From NCBI RefSeq assembly GCF_007991455.1, contig NZ_BJYJ01000020.1:1-64000 (forward strand): a stretch of DNA of 64,000 bases, in the 5' to 3' direction. Below, piece after piece: positions 45,498-54,035 of the stretch. Position 1 is the first letter of the stretch. Each line of letters opens with the position of its first letter. The stretch is from Chryseobacterium hagamense (lineage in GTDB: Bacteria; Bacteroidota; Bacteroidia; Flavobacteriales; Weeksellaceae). Both the position numbers and the translations under genes were made by a program. The notes under the pieces were generated by a model. That model did no database searches. It worked only from the letters and a program-made list of their open reading frames with translations, and was not told the DNA's origin.

Positions 45498-45915
45498 AAT
45501 AGTACTAATTGTTTAAATAATTTTTACCGGCACATTTTTCCTGTTTACCGCATAAATTTTTTTCCTGATTATTTTAAAAATATTTTTGACTGTAAGATTA
45601 TATACCCCATACAAACAGCAGTTAGGAGTAAGAGTAAAGAAAATCTGTATTTTTTAAGGGTTGCGTAAAATAGTCAGTTGTTCATATTAACGATAGTCTG
45701 GTAAAGGTGGTACCATCTGCATTCTTATCAGACCGTGTTTAATATAGGATCTTGCATTTACCTTAAAATATTAATCCCCGGAACCCTCAAATTTCATAAT
45801 TTATTTTTTGAAAATTCCAGGATTATATTCAATGGTTTTAAAACTATGGAATTTTAAAAAATTACATAAGAATGAGCCTTCTTTTCTTTAGAAATAAACA
45901 AAAAATTAGAAAGAC
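45498..45915. other. AT-rich gap before the dioxygenase gene
   Basis: About 420 bp, no credible ORF. It presumably holds the dioxygenase promoter and leader; no strong TAnnTTTG pair was found. A short AAAAAATTAGAAAG precedes the ATG. Confidence 0.4.
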
Positions 45916-46953
45916 ATGGATAGAAAAAACTTTTTGAAAAATTCTCTTGGATTAGCCGGAATTGTAATTACAGGTCCGAATTTGCTTCATTCAGAATATG
46001 TTTCTGATAAAATATGCATCGGCAATCCTCCAAAAAAACTTTTAAGCTGCAGTGTTACGAATTCAGAGACAGAAGGGCCTTTTCCGACCCATACCCCGTC
46101 CAGCCTGGTCCAGACGAATATCGTAGGAGACAGGACAGGTGTTGCATTTACGATGAATATTTACATCAAAAATACCAATGCAAATTGCGCCGCTTACCAG
46201 GGGGTGTTGGTCGATGTCTGGCATTGCGATAAAGACGGCAATTATTCTGAATACGGTGGAACGCAGATGCAGCAAGCTAATTATACAAATTATCATTTCC
46301 TTCGGGGCAGGCAGACTACCGATTCAAATGGCCTGGTTTCTTTCACCAGTATTTTTCCGGGATGGTACCAAAGCCGGGCAACGCATATTCATGTTCATGT
46401 TTATAAGCCTGATGGCACTTCACTTTTAGTAACCCAGATTGCATTTCCGGAAGGGAATACAAGCGCCGTTTATAATGTAAATGTCAACGGAACATCCTAC
46501 GGGTATACAAAAGGAATGACCGGTTATACTTATAATGCCAGTGACAATGTCTTCTCCGATGGAACAAGTAATGAAATGAGTACGGTTACCGGTTCTTTAT
46601 CCGCAGGTTATATTTTAACGCATACCATATATGTAGCAGGCGCTGCGAATTTAGGGACACAGGAAACTTCAAATCACAAAAATTTTAAAGTGGGTCAAAA
46701 TTATCCAAATCCTTTCAGGGAAGAAACGGTTTTTCCAATTATTTTAGACGAAAGATCAACGGTAAATATTGATTTATTCGATCTGAGCGGAAGAAAACTT
46801 ATCAGTGTGATTGATCAGCAAAAGCTCTCTGCCGGAAAGCAGGAAATAAAGATGTCTGGAAACCAGCTGGAATCAGGAATGTATATAGCTGAAATTACTA
46901 TCGAAAACACTCACGGAAAATTTAAAGAAGATCTTAAAGTCCTGGTTAAATAA
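45916..46953 (+). CDS. Exported intradiol dioxygenase-like protein with T9SS tail
   Basis: 345 aa. Residues about 45-240 have the intradiol ring-cleavage dioxygenase fold, with every metal ligand visible: Tyr110 (DKDGNYSEY), Tyr151 and His157/His159 (PGWYQSRATHIHVHV), plus the conserved Arg154. The last about 80 residues, from NYPNPFREETVF to the end, form a type A T9SS sorting domain. The N-terminus (MDRKNFLKNSLGLAG) looks like an export signal. So a non-heme Fe(III) enzyme for catechol-type rings is apparently secreted or surface-bound. The physiological aromatic substrate is unknown. The gene stands alone. Confidence 0.85.
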   Translation: MDRKNFLKNSLGLAGIVITGPNLLHSEYVSDKICIGNPPKKLLSCSVTNSETEGPFPTHTPSSLVQTNIVGDRTGVAFTMNIYIKNTNANCAAYQGVLVDVWHCDKDGNYSEYGGTQMQQANYTNYHFLRGRQTTDSNGLVSFTSIFPGWYQSRATHIHVHVYKPDGTSLLVTQIAFPEGNTSAVYNVNVNGTSYGYTKGMTGYTYNASDNVFSDGTSNEMSTVTGSLSAGYILTHTIYVAGAANLGTQETSNHKNFKVGQNYPNPFREETVFPIILDERSTVNIDLFDLSGRKLISVIDQQKLSAGKQEIKMSGNQLESGMYIAEITIENTHGKFKEDLKVLVK

Positions 46954-47490
46954 TGTACCTGATACTTTATAATTATAAATGATAATTTCTTTTGAATCAG
47001 GGCGGTTTCAATAGTCTGCCCTGATAATATGTTTGGAATGGTCTGGTCAACAAATTTCTGAGGCTGGCTGTTTTAAATAAAATTCAACGTCAGATTTCTG
47101 ATAATTAACAAGATCCCGTAAAAATTATCGGAAGCCATTGGCAGAAAAGACTCTCAAGAAAAAATGTCTTTTTATTGAATCGGACAGCCAATTGCAAGTC
47201 TTTTAATTACTTAACTTTCATTATAATTGATTTTAAAAAAAGGTATAAAAATGAATAGCATCATTACAGGTGCTTTAATATGCCTTGTTTTTTTCCTATG
47301 TTTATCGGTATTTCATATAATGCCAGAGTATCCTTTCTTTGCGTACAGGGGGAATTTCGTGATATTGATACTTCAAAATATAAATATCATGAAATAGAAA
47401 TACGGCAAGGCATCATCGGGCTTAGTTTCAACATCATCCAAAAAAAGAGCAGTAAAAACCGCTCTCCCTGAAAAAATATCTGAAAGTTTA
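46954..47490. other. Gap with a possible 48-aa membrane peptide
   Basis: Mostly AT-rich and non-coding. One short rightward frame (47251-47397) has a good AAAGG site and a hydrophobic start (MNSIITGALICLVFFLCL). The overlapping phase continues with EFRDIDTSKYKYHEIEI. Together these could be a frameshifted small gene; evidence is weak. Confidence 0.3.
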
Positions 47491-47616
47491 TTAAATGTAA
47501 ACACATCCGCAGCCCTCTTCCCAGGGCTCGCATATTCTTTTCGGCTCCAGACACCGCGGTCCGCCGCCGTTGATCAAAGATAATTCTTTGCGTACTAATT
47601 TTTTTAGATTTTTCAT
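47491..47616 (-). CDS. 41-aa GG-leader (bacteriocin-like) peptide
   Basis: From the ATG at 47616 the peptide starts MKNLKKLVRKELSLINGGG, the double-glycine leader seen on many bacteriocin-like peptides of Chryseobacterium and relatives (a basic KNLKKL start and an L-x-x-I-x-GG cleavage site at 17-18). The remaining about 23 residues have four Cys (22, 29, 36, 38) and Pro/Trp/Glu residues, with a CGC motif near the end. A longer in-frame start 20 codons upstream gives an atypical extension. No C39-peptidase ABC exporter is nearby. Probably a secreted, disulfide-linked or modified peptide; role inferred only. Confidence 0.7.
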   Translation of the reverse strand: MKNLKKLVRKELSLINGGGPRCLEPKRICEPWEEGCGCVYI

Positions 47617-47728
47617 AAAAATACTTTTTAATTTGCTGATAACGAAGATACAAATTATTTTATTAATACACTTCAAAGTGATTTAAAAATACCGTTTGTT
47701 TTAAAAAATAAATTTCCGTGCTTAAACA

Positions 47729-48271
47729 TCAGATGCTGCTCAGGAGTTCAGTCAGCTTTTTCCCCTGTGCTTTTGCCTTATTTTTTATGTCCTCTTCAGT
47801 ATATCCTGCATCAACGGAAGTTCCGTGAAAGTAAAGAGCATCCTTATAATTCATCTGCGTATAATAAGCGGTCTGCTCCAGGTTTTTACAGAATTCACAG
47901 ATTCTGAAATGATGTTCCCCTAAGGTATGGTACTCACTTTCCGGAGCCCCGACGGTAAAACTCGGAATGAAGCTTTTGCCTTTGAGTTTGTCGCCTTCTG
48001 AGCCGTAAGCAAACTGATAGGTAAAAACCACATCGAACCAGTGTTTCAGGATCGCCGGCATATTGTACCAGTACAGCGGGTATTGGAAAACAATATGCTG
48101 ATGCCTCAGCAAAGCTTCCTGTTCGGCCTTCATATCGATCCGGAAGTCCGGATAAAGCGCCGAAAGGTTCCTGATTTCAATCTCCGGACTGCCGGCTTCC
48201 AGTTCTCCGATGATGGTCTTATTGGCAATGGAATTTTCAATATCGGGATGCCCGAGGATAAGTAATGTCAT
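47729..48271 (-). CDS. NAD(P)H-dependent oxidoreductase (flavodoxin-like fold)
   Basis: 180 aa, KefF/MdaB-like quinone or flavin reductase family (Flavodoxin_2). Motifs: LLILGHPDIENSIANK at the N-terminus, HIVFQYPLYWYNMPAILKHWFDVVFTYQFAYG, and the loop GAPESEYHTLGEH. Cytosolic, probably FMN or FAD-dependent. Divergent from an HxlR regulator, with palindromes between them, which is the usual arrangement for redox- or electrophile-responsive control. Confidence 0.88.
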   Translation of the reverse strand: MTLLILGHPDIENSIANKTIIGELEAGSPEIEIRNLSALYPDFRIDMKAEQEALLRHQHIVFQYPLYWYNMPAILKHWFDVVFTYQFAYGSEGDKLKGKSFIPSFTVGAPESEYHTLGEHHFRICEFCKNLEQTAYYTQMNYKDALYFHGTSVDAGYTEEDIKNKAKAQGKKLTELLSSI

Positions 48272-48278
48272 ATTTTTT

Positions 48279-48350
48279 AACTATAAAATTTATAGTTGCA
48301 AAATTATTTTGAGTCTGCTACATTTGCAATACCTATCGGATTGGATAGGT
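48279..48350. promoter_or_regulatory. Divergent promoter region with two palindromes (HxlR operators?)
   Basis: Palindrome 1 is AACTATAAAATTTATAGTT (48279-48297), 8 bp before the reductase ATG. Palindrome 2 is ACCTATC-N6-GATAGGT (48331-48350), 8 bp before the HxlR ATG and at its predicted start site (TACATTTG -7 box at 48319-48326, TTG at 48296-48298). Confidence 0.6.
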
Positions 48351-48358
48351 TTAAAAAA

Positions 48359-48733
48359 ATGAAAAAAGAATGTACCGGCAATTATGTCGAAATAAACGGA
48401 AAAGTCTATCCCTGTACGGTAAGCCTTGCGATGGACCTGGTGGGAGGGAAGTGGAAGACTGTGATTTTGTATCATCTGAGAGACGGAAAAAAAAGATACA
48501 GTGAACTACGGAAAGAGATGATCTCCGTAACGGAAATGACCCTGAGCCTACAGCTGAAACAGCTGGAAAAAGACGGGTTGGTATCAAGAACGGTATTTGG
48601 GGAAAAACCGCCCATCCGGGTGGAATATGAACTGACGGATTTTGGAAAAAGCTTTATTCCGGTACTGGAGGCCATCACTGCATGGGGCAATGGGATTGTG
48701 GATAAAAGTGGAAAATTTGTGGATAACTTTTAA
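48359..48733 (+). CDS. HxlR-family transcriptional regulator
   Basis: 124 aa from the ATG at 48359; a TTG 21 codons earlier would run through the promoter and is rejected. The winged-helix HxlR pattern is clear: the N-terminal YPCTVSLAMDLVGGKWKTVILYHL, then LSLQLKQLEKDGLVSR and VEYELTDFGKSFIPVL. Cys near the N-terminus (Cys5 and the PCTV Cys) may sense thiol-reactive compounds, as in many HxlR proteins. It likely represses the divergent reductase. Confidence 0.9.
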   Translation: MKKECTGNYVEINGKVYPCTVSLAMDLVGGKWKTVILYHLRDGKKRYSELRKEMISVTEMTLSLQLKQLEKDGLVSRTVFGEKPPIRVEYELTDFGKSFIPVLEAITAWGNGIVDKSGKFVDNF

Positions 48734-49028
48734 GTTGGTGTGGATAACTCCATAATTTCCCGTTTTGGTCAAAAATTTCGTCAAATCATATAAAGAGATT
48801 ATCAAAAATCTTTGGCTTTAATCAGATATATCTAAAAAGGCGGAATTCAACATGCTAATACCGGAAAGCTGAACATCTCAGGGTCTTAAATGCCAAAAAT
48901 ATAGGATGACTTTTTCAATTCAGCATTTAAAAAATCTTCTATTTTTAATCTGATGTATTCTGGAATATTCTCCATATTTTAAATTAAAATCTTCTGTGAC
49001 TTATGTGCCAAAAACGCACAGCTACTTT
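48734..49028. other. Non-coding gap after the HxlR gene
   Basis: About 295 bp, AT-rich, no supported ORF, no clear hairpin or repeat-family copy. Confidence 0.4.
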
Positions 49029-49565
49029 TCAAATGAGTTCAAAACTCATAAACACTGCAGTCTCCGTAGAATCCTGATACCGTTTCGTATTGATCCCGGT
49101 AATTTCAAATCCGGCTTTCCTGTAAAAACGGATAGCAGGGTAGTTGGTGTTCCGGGTTTCGGTCTCCACAATCCGGCATTGCAGTTCCCGGGCTTCCCTG
49201 TTGATGTTTTTGATCAGCAGCCTGCCGGTAGCCTGCCCTCTGAATGCTTCACTGACCAGTAAGTTTTTTATAAAGAGGCTGTTGTTCCGTTTTCTGTAAT
49301 CACAGATCGCCCAGCCAATCAGTTCCTCTTCATGGAATGCCCCGAAGGAATGTCCCTGTGCGATAACGCCATTCAGTTCTTCCATATCTTCTGCCGGTAT
49401 TTTCAGGGTTTTGATGTAGGGCTGGTTCTTTTCCCGCAGGCTGAATTCAAAAGAAGTTCCTGTCTCGATGGCGGAAACTACGAAAATTTTATCGGTGCGG
49501 CAGCCGTTCAGTCCCCAGGCAAGTGTGGGATTTCCGTTTAGTTTTTCCAGTTTTCTGATTTCCAT
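49029..49565 (-). CDS. GNAT-family N-acetyltransferase
   Basis: 178 aa. Acetyl-CoA-binding motif A: FIKNLLVSEAFRGQATGRLLI (the family R/Q-x-x-G-x-G/A loop), followed by the C-terminal NTNYPAIRFYRKAGFEITGINTKRY typical of GNAT enzymes. Similar in build to streptothricin-acetyltransferase-type proteins, but the substrate is unknown. Downstream of, and likely co-transcribed with, the small membrane protein at 49575 (9-bp gap). Confidence 0.88.
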   Translation of the reverse strand: MEIRKLEKLNGNPTLAWGLNGCRTDKIFVVSAIETGTSFEFSLREKNQPYIKTLKIPAEDMEELNGVIAQGHSFGAFHEEELIGWAICDYRKRNNSLFIKNLLVSEAFRGQATGRLLIKNINREARELQCRIVETETRNTNYPAIRFYRKAGFEITGINTKRYQDSTETAVFMSFELI

Positions 49566-49574
49566 ATTCAGTAT

Positions 49575-49895
49575 TTAAGGTCTGCTTGATGCAGAGGAAT
49601 TTCTTTTCATCATGTAAAGGACAATCTGTATAACCACCAGTGCAGCAATAACAACAATCCTGATCATCGCATTTTCCGAAAACCGCTCCCGGATCACTTC
49701 CAGGTAATTGATCTTCTCAATGGTAAATTCCTTCAGCCGGCCGATATGGGTAAACGCATTTACCTTCCGCACTTCGGATCCTGTTTCGGCTTCATTCAGC
49801 GTCTGTGCTACATTGATCAGATTAATATTACTCATTAAAAGCCAGCCGAAAAGCAAGAAGGAGATCAAAAAGAGTGAGGGCCTGAGCATATTCAT
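49575..49895 (-). CDS. Small two-span membrane protein, unknown
   Basis: 106 aa from the ATG at 49895 (MNMLRPSLFLISFLLFGWLL); an upstream extension of 40 codons is in frame but lacks protein-like character. Two hydrophobic segments (about 5-25 and 80-97) surround a polar loop of about 55 residues, and the C-terminus is basic and serine-rich. No family recognised. Confidence 0.6.
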   Translation of the reverse strand: MNMLRPSLFLISFLLFGWLLMSNINLINVAQTLNEAETGSEVRKVNAFTHIGRLKEFTIEKINYLEVIRERFSENAMIRIVVIAALVVIQIVLYMMKRNSSASSRP

Positions 49896-50027
49896 GAAAA
49901 TGGAAATTTGGGATTGGACATATGGATCGCTGTATTTATTCAAATTTAAATAAAAGTCATTGGTACGAACGAATAAAATCCATGAAATATGGATCCGGCT
50001 TTCATAATTCTGCAAGCATTCTTTAAG

Positions 50028-50404
50028 TTAACGTGAACTCAAAGAAGAACCTGGATTAAGCGGCTGGAAGAGGGATGCCGGATACCGGAAGTTTCTCTGG
50101 TATAAAAAACAGGATATAAAATCCTGATCATTAAACTAAATATTTCAGTATTTCATTAGAGGGAATTCTAATTTATTCCTGAATAAATAACCTTGGTCTC
50201 AATTTTTCAACCGTGGTCAAATTTTTTTTAAGTCCTGAAGGAACGGCTTAGTACAGGACAGGATAAAATCCTGTCAGAAGCGTGAACCTTTTTTCTTTCT
50301 ACCAGGATGAGTGGTATCCAAAATCCCGACTGAATCATTCTGATTTTATTTTTGAGTTAAATAATCGACTGAATATGATGTCAATACAGTCGAACTCACG
50401 TTAA
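50028..50404 (-). repeat. MITE-like intergenic repeat, copy F (full form, best preserved)
   Basis: 377 bp bounded by TTAACGTGAACTC (50028) and GAACTCACGTTAA (50404). On the minus strand it matches copy D throughout. It includes an internal CAGGATTTTATCCTG palindrome and the GGATGCCGGATACCGGAAG block. No ORF. It fills almost the whole gap between two leftward genes. Confidence 0.85.
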
Positions 50405-50450
50405 GTGATGTCCAAACGGGTAGTGCATCAGATTAATGCATTTTTGCCAG

Positions 50451-51161
50451 TTAATTAATCATCAGTAATTTCCTGCAACCCTTATTTCTTACCGAAGATT
50501 TTTCTGAAGGGCTTAATTTTTCAATCTCAGCAATAAGATGAATGGCCGGATACCGGATAACATTAAAATCTTTAATAGTATATCTTAGCGGCATCATCAA
50601 TTCAAAGTATTCAGTCTTTTCACGGTCATAGAATTTGTAATAATTGATCATATTTGAACCGCCATAAGCATACCCGATGTCAAAAACAATTTTTCCATGA
50701 TCATAAATCATTGGGTAGTTCTCTGTAAAATATATCGTTTTATCTAAGGTATTGAATAATATGTAACTGTCAATTTCAAAGGCATCCAGTTTGAAAATAT
50801 AGAAATTTTGCTCTTTGCCTATCAGTATTATCTTTTGTTTATTGCTGCAATATGATATTTCTTCCGTCTCGCCTCTTCCATACTGTTTACCCCGGATGCA
50901 ATGCGTGGAAATGTGATCCGGAAATAGATTCTGAAATTCGTCGTAAAGCATTTTATCTTCTTTCAGTAAAGCTTTCACCGGCTTCGCAATACTGTCTTTT
51001 AATTTTGAATTATAATCATCATTATTAATGAAAGAAAAGGTGTTTCTCGAATTGGATTCTAGTGTTAAGCTTAAATCTTCACAGTCGGGCATTACAGATA
51101 ATTGATCCTGTGCGGATACTTTTAAAGAAATGAAGAGCATTAATAAGAAGATATTTTTCAT
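50451..51161 (-). CDS. Exported protein of unknown function
   Basis: 236 aa with a signal peptide (MKNIFLLMLFISLKVSAQ). The mature protein has three Cys spread out (DCEDL, HCIRG, SYCSN) and is rich in Tyr/Phe and Asp (FYIFKLDAFEIDSYILFNTLD). No domain recognised. Divergent from pafA with 94 bp between them. Confidence 0.7.
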   Translation of the reverse strand: MKNIFLLMLFISLKVSAQDQLSVMPDCEDLSLTLESNSRNTFSFINNDDYNSKLKDSIAKPVKALLKEDKMLYDEFQNLFPDHISTHCIRGKQYGRGETEEISYCSNKQKIILIGKEQNFYIFKLDAFEIDSYILFNTLDKTIYFTENYPMIYDHGKIVFDIGYAYGGSNMINYYKFYDREKTEYFELMMPLRYTIKDFNVIRYPAIHLIAEIEKLSPSEKSSVRNKGCRKLLMIN

Positions 51162-51226
51162 TAGGTTATGATGAAAAGAAAATCAAATTTAATCAAAACT
51201 TCACACACCGAAACTTTCAAAACCCG

Positions 51227-51234
51227 TAAATTTG
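51227..51234 (+). promoter_or_regulatory. -7 box of pafA
   Basis: TAAATTTG 21 bp before the ATG matches the Bacteroidota -7 consensus; the -33 element is not clear. Confidence 0.45.
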
Positions 51235-51255
51235 TTTCCAATAAAAATTTAGCGG

Positions 51256-52902
51256 ATGTTTAGGAAAATTTCGGTTGCGGCGGCCATAGGCCTTTCTGTA
51301 ATCACAATCAATGCACAGAAGAATAAAAATACCCGGCTGGAAAGGCCGAAACTGGTGGTAGGCCTGGTGGTGGACCAGATGCGATGGGATTATCTGTACC
51401 GTTTTTACAACAAATATGGCAATGACGGATTTAAAAGATTACTGAATACCGGTTATTCTTTAAACAATGTACATATTCCTTATGTGCCTACCGTAACGGC
51501 TTTAGGCCATACCTGCATTTATACGGGTTCGGTTCCTGCCATTCACGGGATTGCCGGAAACGACTGGACGGATAAGGAAACCGGGAAAAATGTATATTGT
51601 ACCACCGATGAGAGCGTACAGCCGGTAGGAACCACCAATGCCAAAATCGGGAGCCATTCCCCGAAAAACCTGTGGTCGACCACCATTACCGATGAGCTGA
51701 AGCTCGCCACCAATTTCCAGGGTAAAGTGATCGGGGTTTCCCTGAAAGACCGGGCGTCCATTCTTCCTGCAGGCCATACACCGAACGGTGCTTTCTGGTT
51801 CGACGATTCTACAGGGAATTTTATCACGAGTACCTGGTACATGAACGACCTTCCGCAGTGGATCAGGACTTTCAATGCCCAGAATCTTCCGGAAAAACTG
51901 GTGGCAAACGGGTGGAGCACTTTGCTGCCGATTGATCAGTATACGGAAAGTGCGCCGGACAATTCCTCGTGGGAAGGACTTCTGGGAAGTGCCAAGACCC
52001 CGACATTCCCATACAGCAACCTGGCAGCCGATTACCAGCTTAAGAAAGACAACATCCGTTATACCCCTTTCGGAAATACTTTAACTTTAAAATTAGCCGA
52101 AGCCGCTGTGGAAGGCGAAAAATTAGGCGGAGACGAGGTCGTGGATATGCTGGCAGTCAATCTGGCTTCCACCGATTACGCCGGCCATAAATTCGGTCCG
52201 AATTCTATTGAAGTGGAAGATGTGTATTTAAGGCTGGATCAGGATCTGGCGCAGTTCTTCAGCTACCTGGATTCCAAAGTCGGAAAAGGGCAGTATACGG
52301 TTTTCCTTTCGGCAGACCACGGCGGGGCGCATTCGGTAGGATTTCTGCAGGAACATAAAATAGCCACCGGATTTTTCGGTGACGGAATGGATAAAAACGT
52401 CAACCAGAAACTAAAAGAAAAATTCGGAGTGGATAAGCTGATCAATGCTGTAGATAATTACCAGATCTATTTCGACAGGAAACTGCTGAAAGACAACAAT
52501 ATTAAACTGGAAGACGTGGTGGATTTTACGGTAAAGGAAATCGAAAACGATCCGTCCGATCTGTATGCCGTAGCCGTAACGAAAGTTTCGGAAGCTACAA
52601 TCCCGGAACCGATCAAGCAGAGGATCATCAACGGGATCAACAGGCAGAGAAGCGGGGATATCCAGCTCATTTCCCATGATTCCATGCTTCCCCCGTATTC
52701 GAAAACAGGAACTACCCACAGTGTATGGAACTCGTATGATGCACACATTCCTTTAATCTTTATGGGATGGGGAATCCAGCATGGGGAAAGCAGCAAGCCT
52801 TATTTCATGACCGATATTGCACCCACAGTTTCCTCATTGCTGAAAATCCAGTTTCCAAGCGGAAACGTAGGAAACCCGATCAGCGAAGCGATTGGAAAAT
52901 AG
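51256..52902 (+). CDS. pafA: Alkaline phosphatase PafA
   Basis: 548 aa, nearly the length of the Elizabethkingia enzyme (546). Signal peptide about 1-20. The active-site Thr79 lies in VPTVTALGH, followed by the Asn of AGNDWTD, the Lys165/Arg167 pair in SLKDRASILPAGH (PafA-specific phosphate binders) and metal ligands in TDYAGHKFG and LSADHGGAHSVG. A phosphate-irrepressible periplasmic monoesterase with Zn ions, releasing phosphate from organic esters. Single-gene unit with its own terminator. Confidence 0.93.
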   Translation: MFRKISVAAAIGLSVITINAQKNKNTRLERPKLVVGLVVDQMRWDYLYRFYNKYGNDGFKRLLNTGYSLNNVHIPYVPTVTALGHTCIYTGSVPAIHGIAGNDWTDKETGKNVYCTTDESVQPVGTTNAKIGSHSPKNLWSTTITDELKLATNFQGKVIGVSLKDRASILPAGHTPNGAFWFDDSTGNFITSTWYMNDLPQWIRTFNAQNLPEKLVANGWSTLLPIDQYTESAPDNSSWEGLLGSAKTPTFPYSNLAADYQLKKDNIRYTPFGNTLTLKLAEAAVEGEKLGGDEVVDMLAVNLASTDYAGHKFGPNSIEVEDVYLRLDQDLAQFFSYLDSKVGKGQYTVFLSADHGGAHSVGFLQEHKIATGFFGDGMDKNVNQKLKEKFGVDKLINAVDNYQIYFDRKLLKDNNIKLEDVVDFTVKEIENDPSDLYAVAVTKVSEATIPEPIKQRIINGINRQRSGDIQLISHDSMLPPYSKTGTTHSVWNSYDAHIPLIFMGWGIQHGESSKPYFMTDIAPTVSSLLKIQFPSGNVGNPISEAIGK

Positions 52903-52921
52903 GCCTCCCTTTTATAAAATC

Positions 52922-52959
52922 AAAATCCTTAACCGCCTGGGCAGTTAAGGATTTTTTTA
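52922..52959 (+). terminator. Terminator of pafA
   Basis: Perfect stem AAAATCCTTAAC (52922-52933) / GTTAAGGATTTT (52944-52955) followed by T's, 20 bp after the stop. Confidence 0.9.
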
Positions 52960-52984
52960 TGGCAGGTAAAGGTTTAATTAAATA

Positions 52985-53145
52985 TAACGTTTGATTTGCT
53001 TGTATTAATTGATTTTCAGTCGATTACTGAATGAAGATTAGAATTCAGATCGTGAATCAGGATTTTAAGGTTGACAGGATCATTTCCATCATCCGGTTTT
53101 CCCCTTCCAGGCTGTTCATCCGGGTTCTGCTCCGATTGCACCTTA
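52985..53145 (+). repeat. Diverged MITE-like repeat, copy G
   Basis: About 161 bp: TAACGTTTGATTTGC at the left, ATTTTCAGTCGATTACTGAAT and CATCCGGTTTTCCCCTTCCAG inside, ending GATTGCACCTTAA. Internally deleted compared with the full form. Its final TTAA provides the stop codon (53143-53145) of the leftward Crp-type gene. Confidence 0.6.
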
Positions 53146-53741
53146 AATATAAATCTTGCTGTTATCGATTTTCAGCACTTCCTGTTTTTCCATTTTCTTG
53201 ATGGCGCGGATCACCGTTTCGATCCGCATACCGGTAATAGAAGCAAGCTGCTGCCGCGTATAGGGGATCGGGAAAGAAAACTGCTCCTTAAAACCGAAGT
53301 GGGATTTGATGTGCCGCATCAGAATATGAAGTTTCGTTACCGGGTCCTTGAAGAAAAAAGGGGCTGATGTTACATACCGGTAATGCATTCGGTCTGCCGT
53401 AAAAGAATAGAGATTGAAGATAAGCTGGGGCTGCTGCAGCAATAGCTCCACAAACCTCACTTTTTCCAGCCGTATGATTTCGCAATCGGTGATGGCAATG
53501 GCATTTACCGCATATTTCTTGTCCGAAAAAAGGTACGTTTCCGCAAAACAATAACCATCAAAGGGAATCCCGTGGATAAATATTCTTTACCGTCTTCCAA
53601 AAAGCTGCTCAATTTTACTGTGCCGTATTTTATCTGAAAATAATATTTAGGGGTGCCGTCTTCTTCGATGATAAAGTCACCGGAGTGGTAATTTTGCAGT
53701 TCAGCTCCATAAGAAAACAAGAGGTTTTCTGAGATGATCAT
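53143..53741 (-). pseudogene. Crp/Fnr-family regulator, single-base frameshift
   Basis: The N-terminal cNMP-binding-like half starts MIISENLLFSYGAEL and runs to GKEYLST. The next bases only make sense in another frame, which reads HGIPFDGYCFAETYLFSDK and continues to a C-terminal Crp-type HTH (YTRQQLASITGMRIETVIRAIKKM). One missing base in the TTT run near 53570-53577 would restore a 199-aa protein (GKEYFIHGIPF). It is either a real frameshift mutation or a homopolymer sequencing error. No neighbouring gene suggests its target. Confidence 0.8.
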
Positions 53742-53992
53742 AGATTATTTTTAATAGTTGATTGTAGAAGCTAAAATTAATAAAATAACCCATTGCCGGA
53801 AAACGGAAAGATACCACATAGATGCCCCAAAAATGCCCTATATAAAGAGTTTTTAAGCTTTTTGCTTAAATTATGGAAAATTCAGGAGAAATAAAGTTTT
53901 TAAGAGTTCTGCTAAAATCATCAAACAGGATGGCTGTCGCATTTTAGGAAGGGATACGGCTGGTCCGGAAAACTACGGATTTAATAGAAAAA

Positions 53993-54019
53993 AGGCTGTC
54001 TGAAATTCTAAGACAGCCT
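53993..54019 (-). terminator. Terminator of the barstar gene
   Basis: Perfect 9-bp stem AGGCTGTCT / AGACAGCCT with a T-run on the minus strand, 17 bp after the barstar stop. Confidence 0.8.
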
Positions 54020-54035
54020 GTATAAAAGTTGTAAT

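Noticed and set aside
47280-47471. 63-codon rightward frame
   Set aside because: Weak composition and overlap with a better-initiated short frame; at most part of a broken small gene.
48296-48358. TTG start for the HxlR gene
   Set aside because: It would translate through the promoter and the palindrome; the ATG at 48359 matches the normal HxlR N-terminus.
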